64,000 bases of DNA, from positions 1 to 64,000 of the forward strand of contig JAJEET010000091.1 of NCBI GenBank assembly GCA_022820835.1, written 5' to 3'. This DNA is from Candidatus Poribacteria bacterium. GTDB lineage: Bacteria > Poribacteria > WGA-4E > WGA-3G. Below are positions 42,673 to 52,883 of the stretch, in pieces. The position numbers and the translations under genes are program-made. How positions within the stretch are numbered: the first letter of the stretch is position 1; every line of letters begins with the position of its first letter. The notes beneath the pieces were generated by a model. That model made no database searches. It had not been told where the DNA came from and saw nothing but the letters and a program-made list of their open reading frames with translations.

Positions 42673-43719
42673 CTATGTTTTTTTCGTTTGTCTAAAATCT
42701 TTGGCGATTTGTAAACCGATGACGACACCACCAACAACGACCGCACAGTAGATGCTGAAGAATCGCGTCAACAGTACAAAAAGTGGTATCAACTCTTTAG
42801 AGATCAGAGGTCCCATGAGTGCAACGGTTACGACTTCGGCAACGCCGCTTGCTCCCGGACTCGGTGCGAACAACACGACGAAGTTTAATACCAACCCAAT
42901 AACACAGAGTTCCCACAATGTTGCGTCCCCGTTGAGTGCTTGGACGACGATGTAGCTGCCGACGATTCGTGCGCCCAAGAATCCACAAGTCAGCGGTACG
43001 CTCAAGACACAGGTCAATTTGTGTTCACGGAGGAACATCGTCGTGAATGTTTTATGTTCGGTAATCAGTTGTTCCACGCGTGATGTTGCCCGTTCTAAGA
43101 TCGGTGCAAGGCGAGAGAACCTTCGCTGTGCGGCATTGCAAAGCCAGTTAAAAAAACGGAAGATGATTTCCGGCTTGAAGATCAGCAAGAGGAACGCACC
43201 GAACACCAAACCGAACATCAAGAAGCTGAATAGACTGACCCACGTCGCCCCTTTGGGTAGAAATGGTGGATCCAACCAGAGAATCCCACCTGCACTCAGG
43301 ATAAGGGTGATCAGTGTTGCGAGGAAACAGATGATACCTGATGTTATCGCGCCTGATAACGGGACGCCTGCGCGAGCATAGATATAGAGATGCCCGACAC
43401 CACCTGTTTGAAACGGCGTGATGGCTGAGACACAGAGCGTCGCTAAATTCGCACGGAGACTGTCCCAGAATCGGATCGTCGGTGTCACTTTCCGAATGAA
43501 AACATGGAAACGGAGTGCACCGAAGAACCAATCCACAAACATGCATAGGCAAGCCCCGAGGAGCATCTCAACCCGCATCTCGCGAAAAACTTGCTTTATA
43601 TCTTGACTACCGCTCCACAAAAAACTGAGAAATAATCCAGCGAATGTGCACAATATGAAAAGGATTGTACCGCGAACCGCATTTTCTCGATTTAAGGAGC
43701 GGCTCAAGAATTCCTGCAT
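42673..43719 (-). CDS. UPF0104/lysylphosphatidylglycerol-synthase-TM-like membrane protein
   Basis: 348 residues, about eight membrane helices. Family marks: VDWFFGALRFHVFIRK, LCVSAITPFQTGGVGHLYIYARAGVPL, and the C-terminal APSPGASGVAEVVTVALM. The PFQTGGVGH region and PSPGASGVAE are the conserved sites of the YbhN-type flippase-like domain. Probably transports or flips a lipid or glycolipid. It lies upstream of the oxidoreductase gene in the same orientation. Confidence 0.88.
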   Translation of the reverse strand: MQEFLSRSLNRENAVRGTILFILCTFAGLFLSFLWSGSQDIKQVFREMRVEMLLGACLCMFVDWFFGALRFHVFIRKVTPTIRFWDSLRANLATLCVSAITPFQTGGVGHLYIYARAGVPLSGAITSGIICFLATLITLILSAGGILWLDPPFLPKGATWVSLFSFLMFGLVFGAFLLLIFKPEIIFRFFNWLCNAAQRRFSRLAPILERATSRVEQLITEHKTFTTMFLREHKLTCVLSVPLTCGFLGARIVGSYIVVQALNGDATLWELCVIGLVLNFVVLFAPSPGASGVAEVVTVALMGPLISKELIPLFVLLTRFFSIYCAVVVGGVVIGLQIAKDFRQTKKT

Positions 43720-43784
43720 TGCGAATTAAATTTCCTTTATTCGGCAGCTGCCTGAGTCGTTTCAATCGCAGACGATTTTGCGTT

Positions 43785-44630
43785 CTACTCGATAGTGAGT
43801 GTGAGGGTCAGACTAATATCCATCGGCATTGCCGAGTGTGTCAATGCCCCGACAGAGATGAGGTCTACGCCTGTTGATGCCACGGTTTTCACGCGATCAA
43901 GTGTAATCCCACCGGAGGCTTCCGTTATGGCTCGGTCTCCTACCTCTTGCACAACACGTGCCATAATACCGGGTGGCATATTGTCGAGGAGTAAAATATC
44001 CGCGCCAACGTCTAACGCTTCATCCACCTGTTCGACGGTTTCGACTTCGACTTCAATTTTTGCTGTATGCGGAACGACTTGCCGTGCGCGTTCAACAGCG
44101 TTTCGGATGCCACCGGCGGCGACGATGTGGTTGTCTTTGATCAATACGCCGTCGTAGAGACCGAATCGATGGTTTTTTGCCCCGCCGATACGGACGGCAT
44201 ATTTCTGGACCGCTCGCCATCCGGCTGCAGTTTTGCGGGTGTCCACAATTTTGGCATCGTAATCAGCGACTGCCTCCACAAATTGTGCCGTGAGTGTCGC
44301 GATCCCGGAGAGCCGTTGCAGAAAATTGAGAGCCGTCCGTTCGCCGATCAGGATACTCTTGGCACTGCCTCGAACCTCAGCGATCGGTGTACCAACGACA
44401 ACCGCGTTACCATCGTCAACAAGCGGGTGAAACACCAACGTCGGGTCTAACTTTTCAAACACCCGCTCGGCGATCGGCAATCCGGCGACAATACCGTCAC
44501 TTTTGGCAAGAAGAACCCCTGTTCCCTTTTGCGAAGGTGGTACCGTTGCGTCTGTCGTTATATCGCCGATGCCGATGTCCTCTTCAAAAGCGAGTTCGAT
44601 TAAGGGGTCCAATGAACGCAAATTCAGCAT
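43785..44630 (-). CDS. nadC: Nicotinate-nucleotide pyrophosphorylase (carboxylating)
   Basis: 281 residues, full length. Makes nicotinate mononucleotide from quinolinate and PRPP in NAD synthesis. Conserved motifs: EDIGIGDITTDATVP near the N-terminus, ERTALNFLQRLSGIATLT, DTRKTAAGWRAVQKYAVRIGG with the KYAVR Lys/Arg, NHRFGLYDGVLIKDNHI, EVEVETVEQVDEAL, LLLDNMPP and EASGGITLD. No nadA or nadB in the window. It is preceded by a CAGTTTTCAG repeat and lacks an obvious Shine-Dalgarno site. Confidence 0.96.
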   Translation of the reverse strand: MLNLRSLDPLIELAFEEDIGIGDITTDATVPPSQKGTGVLLAKSDGIVAGLPIAERVFEKLDPTLVFHPLVDDGNAVVVGTPIAEVRGSAKSILIGERTALNFLQRLSGIATLTAQFVEAVADYDAKIVDTRKTAAGWRAVQKYAVRIGGAKNHRFGLYDGVLIKDNHIVAAGGIRNAVERARQVVPHTAKIEVEVETVEQVDEALDVGADILLLDNMPPGIMARVVQEVGDRAITEASGGITLDRVKTVASTGVDLISVGALTHSAMPMDISLTLTLTIE

Positions 44631-44640
44631 ATTTAGTGGT

Positions 44641-44740
44641 TCTCGGTTTTCAGTTTTCAGTTTTCAGATAAGAGCCACTTGTGGCAGATGAGGAAGATCA
44701 CAACCGCTACAACGAGTTAGCCGAAAACTGACAACCGACA
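44641..44740. repeat. TTTTCAGTTTTCAG repeat with inverted partner
   Basis: GGTTTTCAGTTTTCAGTTTT on the left and CCGAAAACTGACAACC on the right can pair across about 60 nt. Same family as 24061. It fills the 119-bp space between nadC and the sugar isomerase gene. Confidence 0.6.
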
Positions 44741-44749
44741 CCTATGGGA

Positions 44750-45664
44750 CTAATACCGTTCCAGATAGGGCGTTAGGAATTTTTTCGCGTCTTCCGTGAC
44801 GTCCCATGCGTTGGGCCAGAAGCAGAGATCGATGGAAAACCAATCGCCATCGTACCCGGTTTCGTCCATGATGACCGGAATGATTGCGTCGAAGTCCAGC
44901 ACACCATCTCCGAAAGGCGCGTGCGTGCTTGTTTCATCGCCATGGAGCGTATTGTCTGAATCGATGAGGTGGAAGTGCCCGATTTGCCCTTTGAGCTGCC
45001 GTGCGAGATCAATCACACCGTTATCGCCGAGTGTCTCCTGTTCCCCGGGTTGCCTCGCACCGACGACTGCACACATCTGTGCGTGGCATGTATCAAACAT
45101 CACTTTGAAATTCGGATGATCGACAGCCTTTGGCATATTGATAATGTCGCTGGGTTTGTTGAACATGAATCCGGGTTCAAATTCCCAGAGCATCAGCACA
45201 CCGTGGTCTTCAGCGACTTGTGCACACCGTCTCCAAACGGAAGCGATCCGATCCCATGCCTTCTCGGGTTCAACGCCTGGGATTCCTTTTTCGGGATCAT
45301 CCACTGTATCTACTCGAATCGCAGGGGAACCGAGATCCAAGGCGAGTTGAAGATTCTGTTTGAACAGTTTGAAGTATTTATCGTCCTCTTGTGCTTCGTC
45401 TGTACCGGGACCCGGATGCGACCAGAAGTCGGCAGCCAAGCCAGAAACTTCGAGTCCGTAATAGGCGATTAAACCTTTAACGGCATCCCGATCGCTTTTC
45501 ATCGGGTAGTCGTTGATGTCAATATGCGGTTTAAACGCACCGATTTCGATGCCATCGAATTCGAGTTCGCTGAGCCGTTTAACAACATCATCAAACGGGA
45601 CCGGGTTATCTTCATAAGGGCCAAATGCATAAGCCCAACTTCCAATTGACAATTTTTTTGCCAT
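44750..45664 (-). CDS. Sugar phosphate isomerase/epimerase family (TIM barrel), copy 2
   Basis: 304 residues from the ATG at 45664 behind AAGGAG (spacing about 7); the longer reading to 45739 is not supported by a site. TIM-barrel of the xylose-isomerase-like family. Metal-ligand landmarks: FDGIEIGAFKPH, LMLWEFEPGFM, MFDTCHAQM, HFHLIDSDNTLHGDE, and the Asp in WFSIDLCFW near the end. Different from the copy at 24357. Substrate not known. It lies upstream of nadC. Confidence 0.88.
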   Translation of the reverse strand: MAKKLSIGSWAYAFGPYEDNPVPFDDVVKRLSELEFDGIEIGAFKPHIDINDYPMKSDRDAVKGLIAYYGLEVSGLAADFWSHPGPGTDEAQEDDKYFKLFKQNLQLALDLGSPAIRVDTVDDPEKGIPGVEPEKAWDRIASVWRRCAQVAEDHGVLMLWEFEPGFMFNKPSDIINMPKAVDHPNFKVMFDTCHAQMCAVVGARQPGEQETLGDNGVIDLARQLKGQIGHFHLIDSDNTLHGDETSTHAPFGDGVLDFDAIIPVIMDETGYDGDWFSIDLCFWPNAWDVTEDAKKFLTPYLERY

Positions 45665-45822
45665 GTTTTTCTCCTTTTTTAATAATTCGCAAGGCGTTAA
45701 ATAATATGATTTTATAGGTGCCGTTCTTCTGGGACCCACCGTCTGCGCCGTTGTTGCAGACTATCATTTAGACTGATTTAAGACATGTATTACCAACGCT
45801 CTTTTGTATTCTTGGCTTCGCT

Positions 45823-45844
45823 CCATAGGGGATATCCCCTATGG
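45823..45844. repeat. Perfect 22-nt palindrome (CCATAGGGGAT/ATCCCCTATGG)
   Basis: Two 11-nt arms with no loop. Similar in style to the palindromes at 21777-21862. It lies in the 210-bp gap between the acyltransferase and the isomerase gene, where no gene is seen. Confidence 0.75.
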
Positions 45845-45874
45845 TTACTTACCGTGATTCTCGGTAGCGTATAT

Positions 45875-47095
45875 TTATGATGCCCTCGTCACCAGTGTCT
45901 GCACTGCTGTTTCGAGTTCGAGGGTTACCTGCTCTACCGTTTCTCGTTTTTTTGTCTTATAGGTATCGTAGCGATCTCGGAGATTTATGGGTTCACCGAC
46001 ACGAATGGACGCGACCCGGGGTCCCTGTTTTTTTGCCCTACCAAAGACTTCTCTCTCGATACGGGTAATCACGTCAAGGAACCGTTCTGCCGATGGTGCT
46101 TCGGCGACGTACCCGTCCGAAATCGCTATAAAATTAACCAACCGATTCAGATCCGGATAGAATTGTTGGAATTTTTGTAGCAGTTCCTCATGTATCTTCC
46201 GTTCGTATTCGGTCATCTCGTCGATGTCCTTATAGACTTCGGCATCAACAAGGTTTTTCAGTGCGCGTACCCGTGTGAGTACATCGCCATCTGTGTGGAT
46301 GCCCATAATTTGTTCGGTGTGGGACAATATCTGCGCTTTGAGTTTCTGAATATGTGCATCAAATGGCAAACTGTCGTCCAACTTGTATTGATATTCCGTT
46401 GCAAGCGTTTTGAAGACAGCGACACCGATCCGCCGTAATCGTTCGTAGCGTTCTACCGGCGTTCGCTCGGTAGAGGGGAGGATCGTCTCTTCTAACGCCG
46501 TGAGCGCAGCATCAATAGCGTTCCACATGTCCTCTGGATATAGGTACTTGATGCCGATAGGGACAATGTAAAGCGGTTTGCTGACGCTGGTTTTTTGCAT
46601 ATCATCTAAAGCCCAAAAGCAGAGCTGCGTAGCACCTCTCTCAAAACGCATGACGGTATCGTTCTGCCGTGAGATTTCACCCTCCCCGAAGATAACGAGG
46701 GGTCGGTCGCCTTTATATAAAATCTCGCGTGTTGTACGGAAAGCGTTTCGATCTGCCGTACCCCGGATAATCGAAAACGCGCCGCACCGTTGCATCAGAA
46801 AACTGCGGAGACCACCTAATCTCCCTATGTCGAAAATTTCTCGGGCAGCCATATAATAGTAGTATGGCTGAGCGTGGTGTTTCGACAAAAGAAACACCAC
46901 CGCTGAATCCGCGGATGCCGCATGGTTCGGAGCCAGCACAGTCGGGCACCCGTCCGTCGTTTTCAGACGCGTAATGGATTCGGCATCGATATCTAACGTT
47001 AACCCTTTTAAATACAAGCGATTAACAAGCGGCATAACGGCTCCGACGAACTTAATCACAAGTGTATTGGGTTTAGGGGGTTTAAAGTCTAACAT
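45875..47095 (-). CDS. 1-acylglycerol-3-phosphate O-acyltransferase-like (PlsC superfamily)
   Basis: 406 residues. The acyltransferase motif NHAASAD (HxxxxD with His and Asp), FGEGEISRQND (motif with EGE) and LYIVPIGIKYLYP are visible in the first half. The second half (about 215-406) is a longer helical extension than in PlsC proteins and may define another specificity. No transmembrane signal is obvious. It is 61 bp after the cupin gene on the same strand. Substrate unproven. Confidence 0.85.
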   Translation of the reverse strand: MLDFKPPKPNTLVIKFVGAVMPLVNRLYLKGLTLDIDAESITRLKTTDGCPTVLAPNHAASADSAVVFLLSKHHAQPYYYYMAAREIFDIGRLGGLRSFLMQRCGAFSIIRGTADRNAFRTTREILYKGDRPLVIFGEGEISRQNDTVMRFERGATQLCFWALDDMQKTSVSKPLYIVPIGIKYLYPEDMWNAIDAALTALEETILPSTERTPVERYERLRRIGVAVFKTLATEYQYKLDDSLPFDAHIQKLKAQILSHTEQIMGIHTDGDVLTRVRALKNLVDAEVYKDIDEMTEYERKIHEELLQKFQQFYPDLNRLVNFIAISDGYVAEAPSAERFLDVITRIEREVFGRAKKQGPRVASIRVGEPINLRDRYDTYKTKKRETVEQVTLELETAVQTLVTRAS

Positions 47096-47156
47096 TGCGT
47101 GCTACCGCTTGCGTCACACAGCAAGTCGTTACGGCATACAGCGTACGCCTACTACT

Positions 47157-48263
47157 TTAAAGGCTTGGTGGATAGCAACAGATGATTTCCATCGGCGTAT
47201 CGCTGGTGCTAACGATAACGTAGCTCGACAGGCAACGTGGGATGAAAACGGACTTACCGCGTTTGAGCGGAACATCTTCAAAATCGCCGCGCAGGACACC
47301 TTCACCGCCCAACGTCACGAGTGCGTAGAAGCCTTTACCTGCTGGCATACGCAACGTTGAATTCACTGTCAGACGCGAGCATCCGAAGAACTTTAAAGCC
47401 TCCTCTGGCACGATACGGTCTTCGCGGTTATCGCCTTCTGCTCGGACAAGTTCCGGGGTGCGTCGGATGTAGTTGTTAAGATAGTCGAGTTCCAATTTAT
47501 CAAACTCAGCGGCATCGACTGCCAGGTCCCATCCGAGACCGAGGTGTCCGTCATCTCTTTCAAACGGAAATCCTTCCCATTCCGCGAGGATGTTCCAGTC
47601 GGTAGGTTCTTGCGGTTCGAGAATGCAGAGACCTGTACCGAGTGAATGGACGATCGGTGTGCGTAAGAAATAGGCTTCACCGACTTTCGGTTCAACGACG
47701 TGCATGAGACTTCGGAGGGTCTGCACATCTTGTGCCTCCATCAGACGACGGAACTCCGCTTTGTCCATATCTTCTTTCCAGCCGATCCAGGCTTTCGCGC
47801 CCGGACGTGTGCCGATGACGATCCACTCCTCGTTTTTACCGAAGGGTGAGTCGAGATGTTCTTGTGCGAAATCGGGGTTCGGGTGCCAGTGGATCGGGAT
47901 ATGCGCGCCTTCACCGACATCGAAAATCTTGAGGAGTACACCGAGTTCAGTGCCGTATTTAGCGACGTGCGCGCCGCCGAGTGTCTCTTCGGGGAACGCG
48001 TCGAGTAATTCCTTCAACAGGACGACCTCGCCGCTTGGGAGTTCGACGCGGCTGAAACCTTTATCGGGTGGGTTATCTCTGCCGGGTGTGATTGCTCGGT
48101 TTGTGGAAAAAATCCATTCTTCGGAGTAGAAGTCATCTTTCGGATCGTCTTCACCCATAAACTCAGCACGGAGTTTCCCGCCATTATAGAAGTGTAGGTA
48201 GGTGTTCGGTGCTAAGCCGATCGGTGCGTTTAACATTGACTTTAGTTCGTTTTGTGATGCCAT
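47157..48263 (-). CDS. Class I mannose-6-phosphate-isomerase-like cupin
   Basis: 368 residues. The cupin metal site is visible: IPIHWHPNPDFAQEHLDSPFGKNEEWIVIG, with the two His, Gln-Glu, and later a His in RTPIVHSLGTGLCILEPQEPTDWNI that completes the zinc site in type I phosphomannose isomerases. The second cupin half (FGCSRLTVNSTLRMPAGKGFYALVTLGGEGVL) follows. Catalytic Arg/Lys are not checked. AAGGAT lies 9 nt before the ATG. Likely substrate is a hexose phosphate, but this is family-level. Confidence 0.85.
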   Translation of the reverse strand: MASQNELKSMLNAPIGLAPNTYLHFYNGGKLRAEFMGEDDPKDDFYSEEWIFSTNRAITPGRDNPPDKGFSRVELPSGEVVLLKELLDAFPEETLGGAHVAKYGTELGVLLKIFDVGEGAHIPIHWHPNPDFAQEHLDSPFGKNEEWIVIGTRPGAKAWIGWKEDMDKAEFRRLMEAQDVQTLRSLMHVVEPKVGEAYFLRTPIVHSLGTGLCILEPQEPTDWNILAEWEGFPFERDDGHLGLGWDLAVDAAEFDKLELDYLNNYIRRTPELVRAEGDNREDRIVPEEALKFFGCSRLTVNSTLRMPAGKGFYALVTLGGEGVLRGDFEDVPLKRGKSVFIPRCLSSYVIVSTSDTPMEIICCYPPSL

Positions 48264-48478
48264 ATTGTCATCCTTTCTTTGTCTTTTCGGACGAAGTGCG
48301 GAACTTTCTTGTTTCCGTTGTTTGAAAGTAAGTTTACCATTTTAGACAGGTTTTGTCAAATCATTTTTTATGTTTAACCTACCGCCATTTTTAAAATCTG
48401 TTTGTTCGTATCTGTGTGATCAAACGGACAGACACATCACAAAATTCCGTCCTTTGAGTGTCCAATGGCATCACGAAA

Positions 48479-50542
48479 TTAAGAACCTATAAAGGACTTA
48501 ACATCCCAGAGGAGGGTGGTGCAGTCAAAGCTACCGCTTGCCAGAAGTGTGCCATCTGGCGAAAAGGCAAGCGACTGAATGTCTGTCGGATGTCCCCAGA
48601 GGGTAGCGATGTTTTCACCACTTGCGACATCCCATAACCGAATTGCCATCTTTTCCATTCCTTTTTCCCACCAAGTGCCCGATGCAAGATATTTACCACA
48701 CGGCGAGAATGCCAAAGCATACGGTTTCCGCGTCTCTGGTTGTGGTATTGCAAAAAATGTTGTTAGGCTTTCTGCACACCATAAACGGAGTTCGCCATAC
48801 ATCCCGCCCGCAATCAAATTGCCACACGGGGAAAATGTTATCTTCATCGTCCGAGGTTCATCTAAAGGGAATTCCGCAATCTCTTCACCAGAAGCGACAT
48901 CCCACAGACGATTGGTGTCATCGCTTGAACCGCTTGCCAGTCGTTTGCCATCGGGCGAAAAGGTTACCGACCAGATGAAATCTGTGTGCCCTGTGAGGGA
49001 TTTTAACCTTTCTTGAAGTTTGAAGTCGTATAGATAGATTGTGCCTTCTCTGCTGCCAACCGCGAGCCGATCCCCTGTCGGTGCGAATGCTATTTTCCAT
49101 ACCAATCGGACCGGATCGGTTTCAGTGAATTCTGCGATCGGTGCGTCAGGTTTCCGGGCATCCCAAACTTTGATGTTATTGTTTTCGCTATGAGCAGCCA
49201 GCATATCCCCAGAAGGTAAAACAGTAAAAGAGGTGATACGTGTATCCTTCAGTAATGTTTCCCGAACCTGCTTACTTTCAACGTCCCATAACACAATACC
49301 GTTGCGATATCCCCTCGCTGCCAATGTTTTTCCATTCGGCAAAAACATAATAGGATCTGGGAAACAGGCAGCTTCACGAATTGTTGAGAATGTATGTATG
49401 TTGGCAGACTGAGGTTTTTTGTTCAGTGTAGTGTTGGTACGCATGTCAGCAAGAGCCAACTGCGGAAACTTTCTGAACCATGCGGCATTAATACGCCTCG
49501 GATGTAGGTCCGGAACCCCTATTTTTTCATGGCGCTCCATATTCCAGACTTCAATGGTGTCTTGCCCATCTATAATCGCGAACAACTCTCCTTCTGCGGT
49601 ATAAAATGGCACTGTCCGAGACGTTCCAAAGTTTTCATAACCCCTCTTTTGTACACCTTTTGCCACATCCCACACGCGTAGGCTTTCATCTCGACTACTC
49701 GACGCAAGGAATTCGCCACACGATGAGAAGGTAATAGCATCTACCCAATCGTTATGTGCCGCGAAGTGAGCAATGCGTTCCGCCTTCGCTATATCCCACA
49801 CTGAGATCCATCGGTCAACGCGATCGTCATCAATGAAGGATTCACCGGGAGTCGCGCTCGCTAACAGACGACTGTCTGGAGAGAACGTAAATCTACTACC
49901 TGCAAATTTGACAATTGGCACCCCCGTTGTCGGGTGCCAGATATGGATTTGCATGCCTTCTTTAGGGTCTCTTCCAATAGCGGCGATGTACTGTCCATCG
50001 GGTGAAAATCCAAGTTGGGAAATATCAGCCCCTTTCGCTTCACGGTCCCCTCGATCCATCTGCGAGATGCAGACCCCGCGATGGACATCTAACACTTCAA
50101 CGATGCCGTGAAAATTCGCGGTGGCGATCCACTTACGATCCGGAGAAAAGTTAATGTGCCAATAAACATTGTGTTCTTCTGTCCGCTTCATCTGCGCGAT
50201 ATTTTCACCACTCTGAATGTTTATCACCTTAATGACACCGTCATAATTGGCGATAGCGATCCATTCGCCATCTTGTGAGAAATCGGCAGCAGAGATCATT
50301 CCGCGTTCTGTTTCCCACAGCGCAATAGGCGACTTTGACGACATTTCATACCACCAGAGACCTATACAGGTTTGAACGCCGAAATACTTACCATCCGGGG
50401 GGAGTGCTAGTCTTGGCCCCCCACTGGACAATCTAATTCCTTTCCCCAATCGAGCGATTGCGCCTTCTGGTAATGCCCATGTAATACCTTCGGGGTCATC
50501 TGGCACGACATTGAATGGTGCCGGTCTTCTACTTTGTTTCAT
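48479..50542 (-). CDS. WD40-repeat protein, copy A
   Basis: 687 residues, nearly all WD40 repeats: about 14 units with the pattern ...ITFSPDGKYLA...ASxD..xxVWDV... Examples are HINFSPDRKWIATANF, SVTFSPDGKRLASGSSDDTNRLWDV and SLAFSPDGTLLASGSFDCTTLLWDV. The number fits two seven-bladed propellers. The N-terminus (ITWALPEGAIARLGKG) is shared with the next gene. No signal peptide and no enzymatic domain. AAGGAG lies 6 nt before the ATG. Role unknown; probably a protein-interaction scaffold. Confidence 0.88.
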   Translation of the reverse strand: MKQSRRPAPFNVVPDDPEGITWALPEGAIARLGKGIRLSSGGPRLALPPDGKYFGVQTCIGLWWYEMSSKSPIALWETERGMISAADFSQDGEWIAIANYDGVIKVINIQSGENIAQMKRTEEHNVYWHINFSPDRKWIATANFHGIVEVLDVHRGVCISQMDRGDREAKGADISQLGFSPDGQYIAAIGRDPKEGMQIHIWHPTTGVPIVKFAGSRFTFSPDSRLLASATPGESFIDDDRVDRWISVWDIAKAERIAHFAAHNDWVDAITFSSCGEFLASSSRDESLRVWDVAKGVQKRGYENFGTSRTVPFYTAEGELFAIIDGQDTIEVWNMERHEKIGVPDLHPRRINAAWFRKFPQLALADMRTNTTLNKKPQSANIHTFSTIREAACFPDPIMFLPNGKTLAARGYRNGIVLWDVESKQVRETLLKDTRITSFTVLPSGDMLAAHSENNNIKVWDARKPDAPIAEFTETDPVRLVWKIAFAPTGDRLAVGSREGTIYLYDFKLQERLKSLTGHTDFIWSVTFSPDGKRLASGSSDDTNRLWDVASGEEIAEFPLDEPRTMKITFSPCGNLIAGGMYGELRLWCAESLTTFFAIPQPETRKPYALAFSPCGKYLASGTWWEKGMEKMAIRLWDVASGENIATLWGHPTDIQSLAFSPDGTLLASGSFDCTTLLWDVKSFIGS

Positions 50543-50602
50543 GTTTACTCCTTGGTTATAGTTACGCGCGTCAACTTGAGAATACGCGCGCTTGCTGAAG
50601 TG

Positions 50603-52599
50603 CTAAGCACCTATATAGGGTTTCAAATCCCAGAGAAGAATGGTTTTATCATAACTACCAGTTGCTAACATTGTCCCGTCTGGTGAGAAAGCAAGGTCCT
50701 GAATATCGCTGCTGTGTCCGCTGAAAGTGGCAATATTTTCACCATTTCAACATCCCACAACCGAATTGCCATTTTCTCCACTCCCTGTTGCCACCAGCTG
50801 CCAGATGCCAGATACCGACCACACGGTGAGAACGCTAATGCAAATGGAGTTCCCCAACTATCTTTCGGCTGCGGAATAGTTTTTATCATTTCACGAAAAC
50901 CAATATCCCATAATAGAATTTCTCTTTCTCCACAACAAGCAACTATGGTGCTGCAAGGTGAAAACGCGATGTGTGTCGTTTTATTTGGAAACGTTTCAAT
51001 TGCTTCGCCACTTTCAACATCCCACAGCCGGGATTCGGGGCCGGCATACCTGATACTCACAAGATGTTTTTCATTCGGGCTAAATGTTATTAGACGTATC
51101 CACCCAGTATGTGCTTTGAACGTGTGTCGTACATTCTGCTGCTCCACATCGATCACATAAAGTGTACCTTCATTATCGCCGCATGCGATCAGGTTGCTTA
51201 TTGGTGCAAATACTGATATTCCCACGGCTACCCGGTTTTCTTGCTCAGGAAGCGGGACAGTAGCGATTGGCATTTTGTCGTTTCCAACTTCCCATACCCT
51301 CGCAGCGTTGAAGGAATTGAAGGAGGGACCGGCACCGGTGCCAGCTGCATAAAATTTACCGGGCGATATAGAGATAGTAAAGTCACCCCCGGGCGGATTG
51401 AAACGGCTTAGCGGTTCGGACAGATTGGCAACATCCCATAACATCACGCCTTCTCCCCAGCAGCCACCTGCAAGGGTTTTGCCATCTGACGAAAAGACGA
51501 CAGAATTAGGAACACCGATATATGAATAACTAAACGTCTTGGGTTGGGAGTTGCCGGCATTCCGCACCGTAAATTCACGTTCGTTTACCGAGACGAAAGG
51601 GCATTCCTTTGGTAAATGGCTGCCTTGAAGGCCGTGGTGTGTTTGAAGATAAATATTGGACTTTTTCTCACGTTCTACGTCCCACACAGCGAAGGTATCA
51701 TCAGATACTTCAGCAGCATACAGTATACCTTCCGGCGAATAGAAGACTTTCTTTGGAGTTGTTCCATAAGTGTGGAATGCTCGGATCATTTCCCAAGTGG
51801 CGACTGCCCACACCCGTACCGATCCCTTCTGACCACCGGATGCGAGAAACTGACCGCACGGTGAAAAGCAGAGGCTCTCTGCAAAATCGGTGGGTTCTGT
51901 AAGAGAGACGACCCGCGCTCCAGTCTTCATATTCCAGACCGCAATATAGTTAAAAGAGTGCTCAGGGGTTCGGATTCTGCCTGAGGTGTCTGCACACGTC
52001 AGTAAATTGTCATCAGGCATTGTGCATGCCAACAGAATGCCGTCGCTCGAAAAGGTAATAGGACGTGTGGATACACCGGACCATCTGAAATCGGTATCAC
52101 TGTGAAATTTGGCAATCTGTTTGCCGGTTTCTGCATGCCAGACATACAGAATATAATCCCACTCACAAGAGGATGCAAGGTGCCGACTGTCGGGCGAGAA
52201 GACTAAATGGGAAACTGAATCGTTCTTCGTCTCATCTCGTTCCATCTGGGAGATGCAGACCCCGCGCTGCGCATCCCATACTTTGACAACCGCTTCGCTG
52301 CCGCCAGTGGCAAGCCATTTTCCATTTGGAGAAAAGGCGACAGCAGTAATCCATCCCCTACCTGTGTCCCACAACGCGACAGGAGTCATGGTAGATAGAT
52401 CATACCACCAGATGCCTATACGATTGCCAATGACGAGATACTTTCCATCTGGCGAGGGCGCAATCGGTTGCGGTGTGCTATCTGCCATCATAACTCCTTG
52501 TCCTAACCGCGCAATTGCACCTTCAGGAAGTACCCAAGTCGTTATATCACTGTTTTCAGGCTGCATAATAGCAGGCGACCATTTTTTACTGTTTTGCAT
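50603..52599 (-). pseudogene. WD40-repeat protein, copy B, frameshifted near its 3' end
   Basis: From the ATG at 52599 (GAGGA site) the frame gives WD40 repeats to about 50745, with TTWVLPEGAIARLGQG at the N-terminus as in copy A. After DVE (about 50745) the open frame loses homology and stops at 50665. In the neighbouring frame the expected last repeat continues: GENIATFSGHSSDIQDLAFS, then PDGTMLATGSYDKTILLWDL and a stop at 50603-50605. This matches the end of copy A (LLASGSFDCTTLLWDVKSFIGS), so a 1-nt deletion near 50743-50748 is most likely. It may be real decay or a sequencing/assembly error. Upstream repeat content is otherwise intact. Confidence 0.8.
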
Positions 52600-52647
52600 A
52601 GGCTTGTCCTCTTCGTAATTTCTGCAATTTGGGTTTGAATAATTCAC

Positions 52648-52883
52648 CTATACACATTCTTGGATGCACTTTTACGCGTTCTTGTGGGGTCGCGAGCACA
52701 GCTCGCTCCTACCAAAGAGAGATTGCGAGCGCGAGCGCAGCTCGCTCCTACGAAAAGGAGATTGCGAGCGCGAGCGCGGAAGAGACCCCAAGCGAAAACA
52801 CGCGCGCCTACAGGAGAGCGTTGTTGACCTTCGCGAAAACTTGATTAAACACATATCCGACATTTACGTCAAAATAGGCAATA
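52648..52883. repeat. Palindromic GCGAGC repeats before the ABC exporter genes
   Basis: GCGAGCACAGCTCGCTCCTAC (52692-52712) is followed by two units of GCGAGCGCAGCTCGCTCCTAC/ATTGCGAGCGC type over 52725-52790. Same design as the repeat at 169. Nothing coding is seen in the 283-bp gap between the WD40 gene and the ABC gene. Confidence 0.7.
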
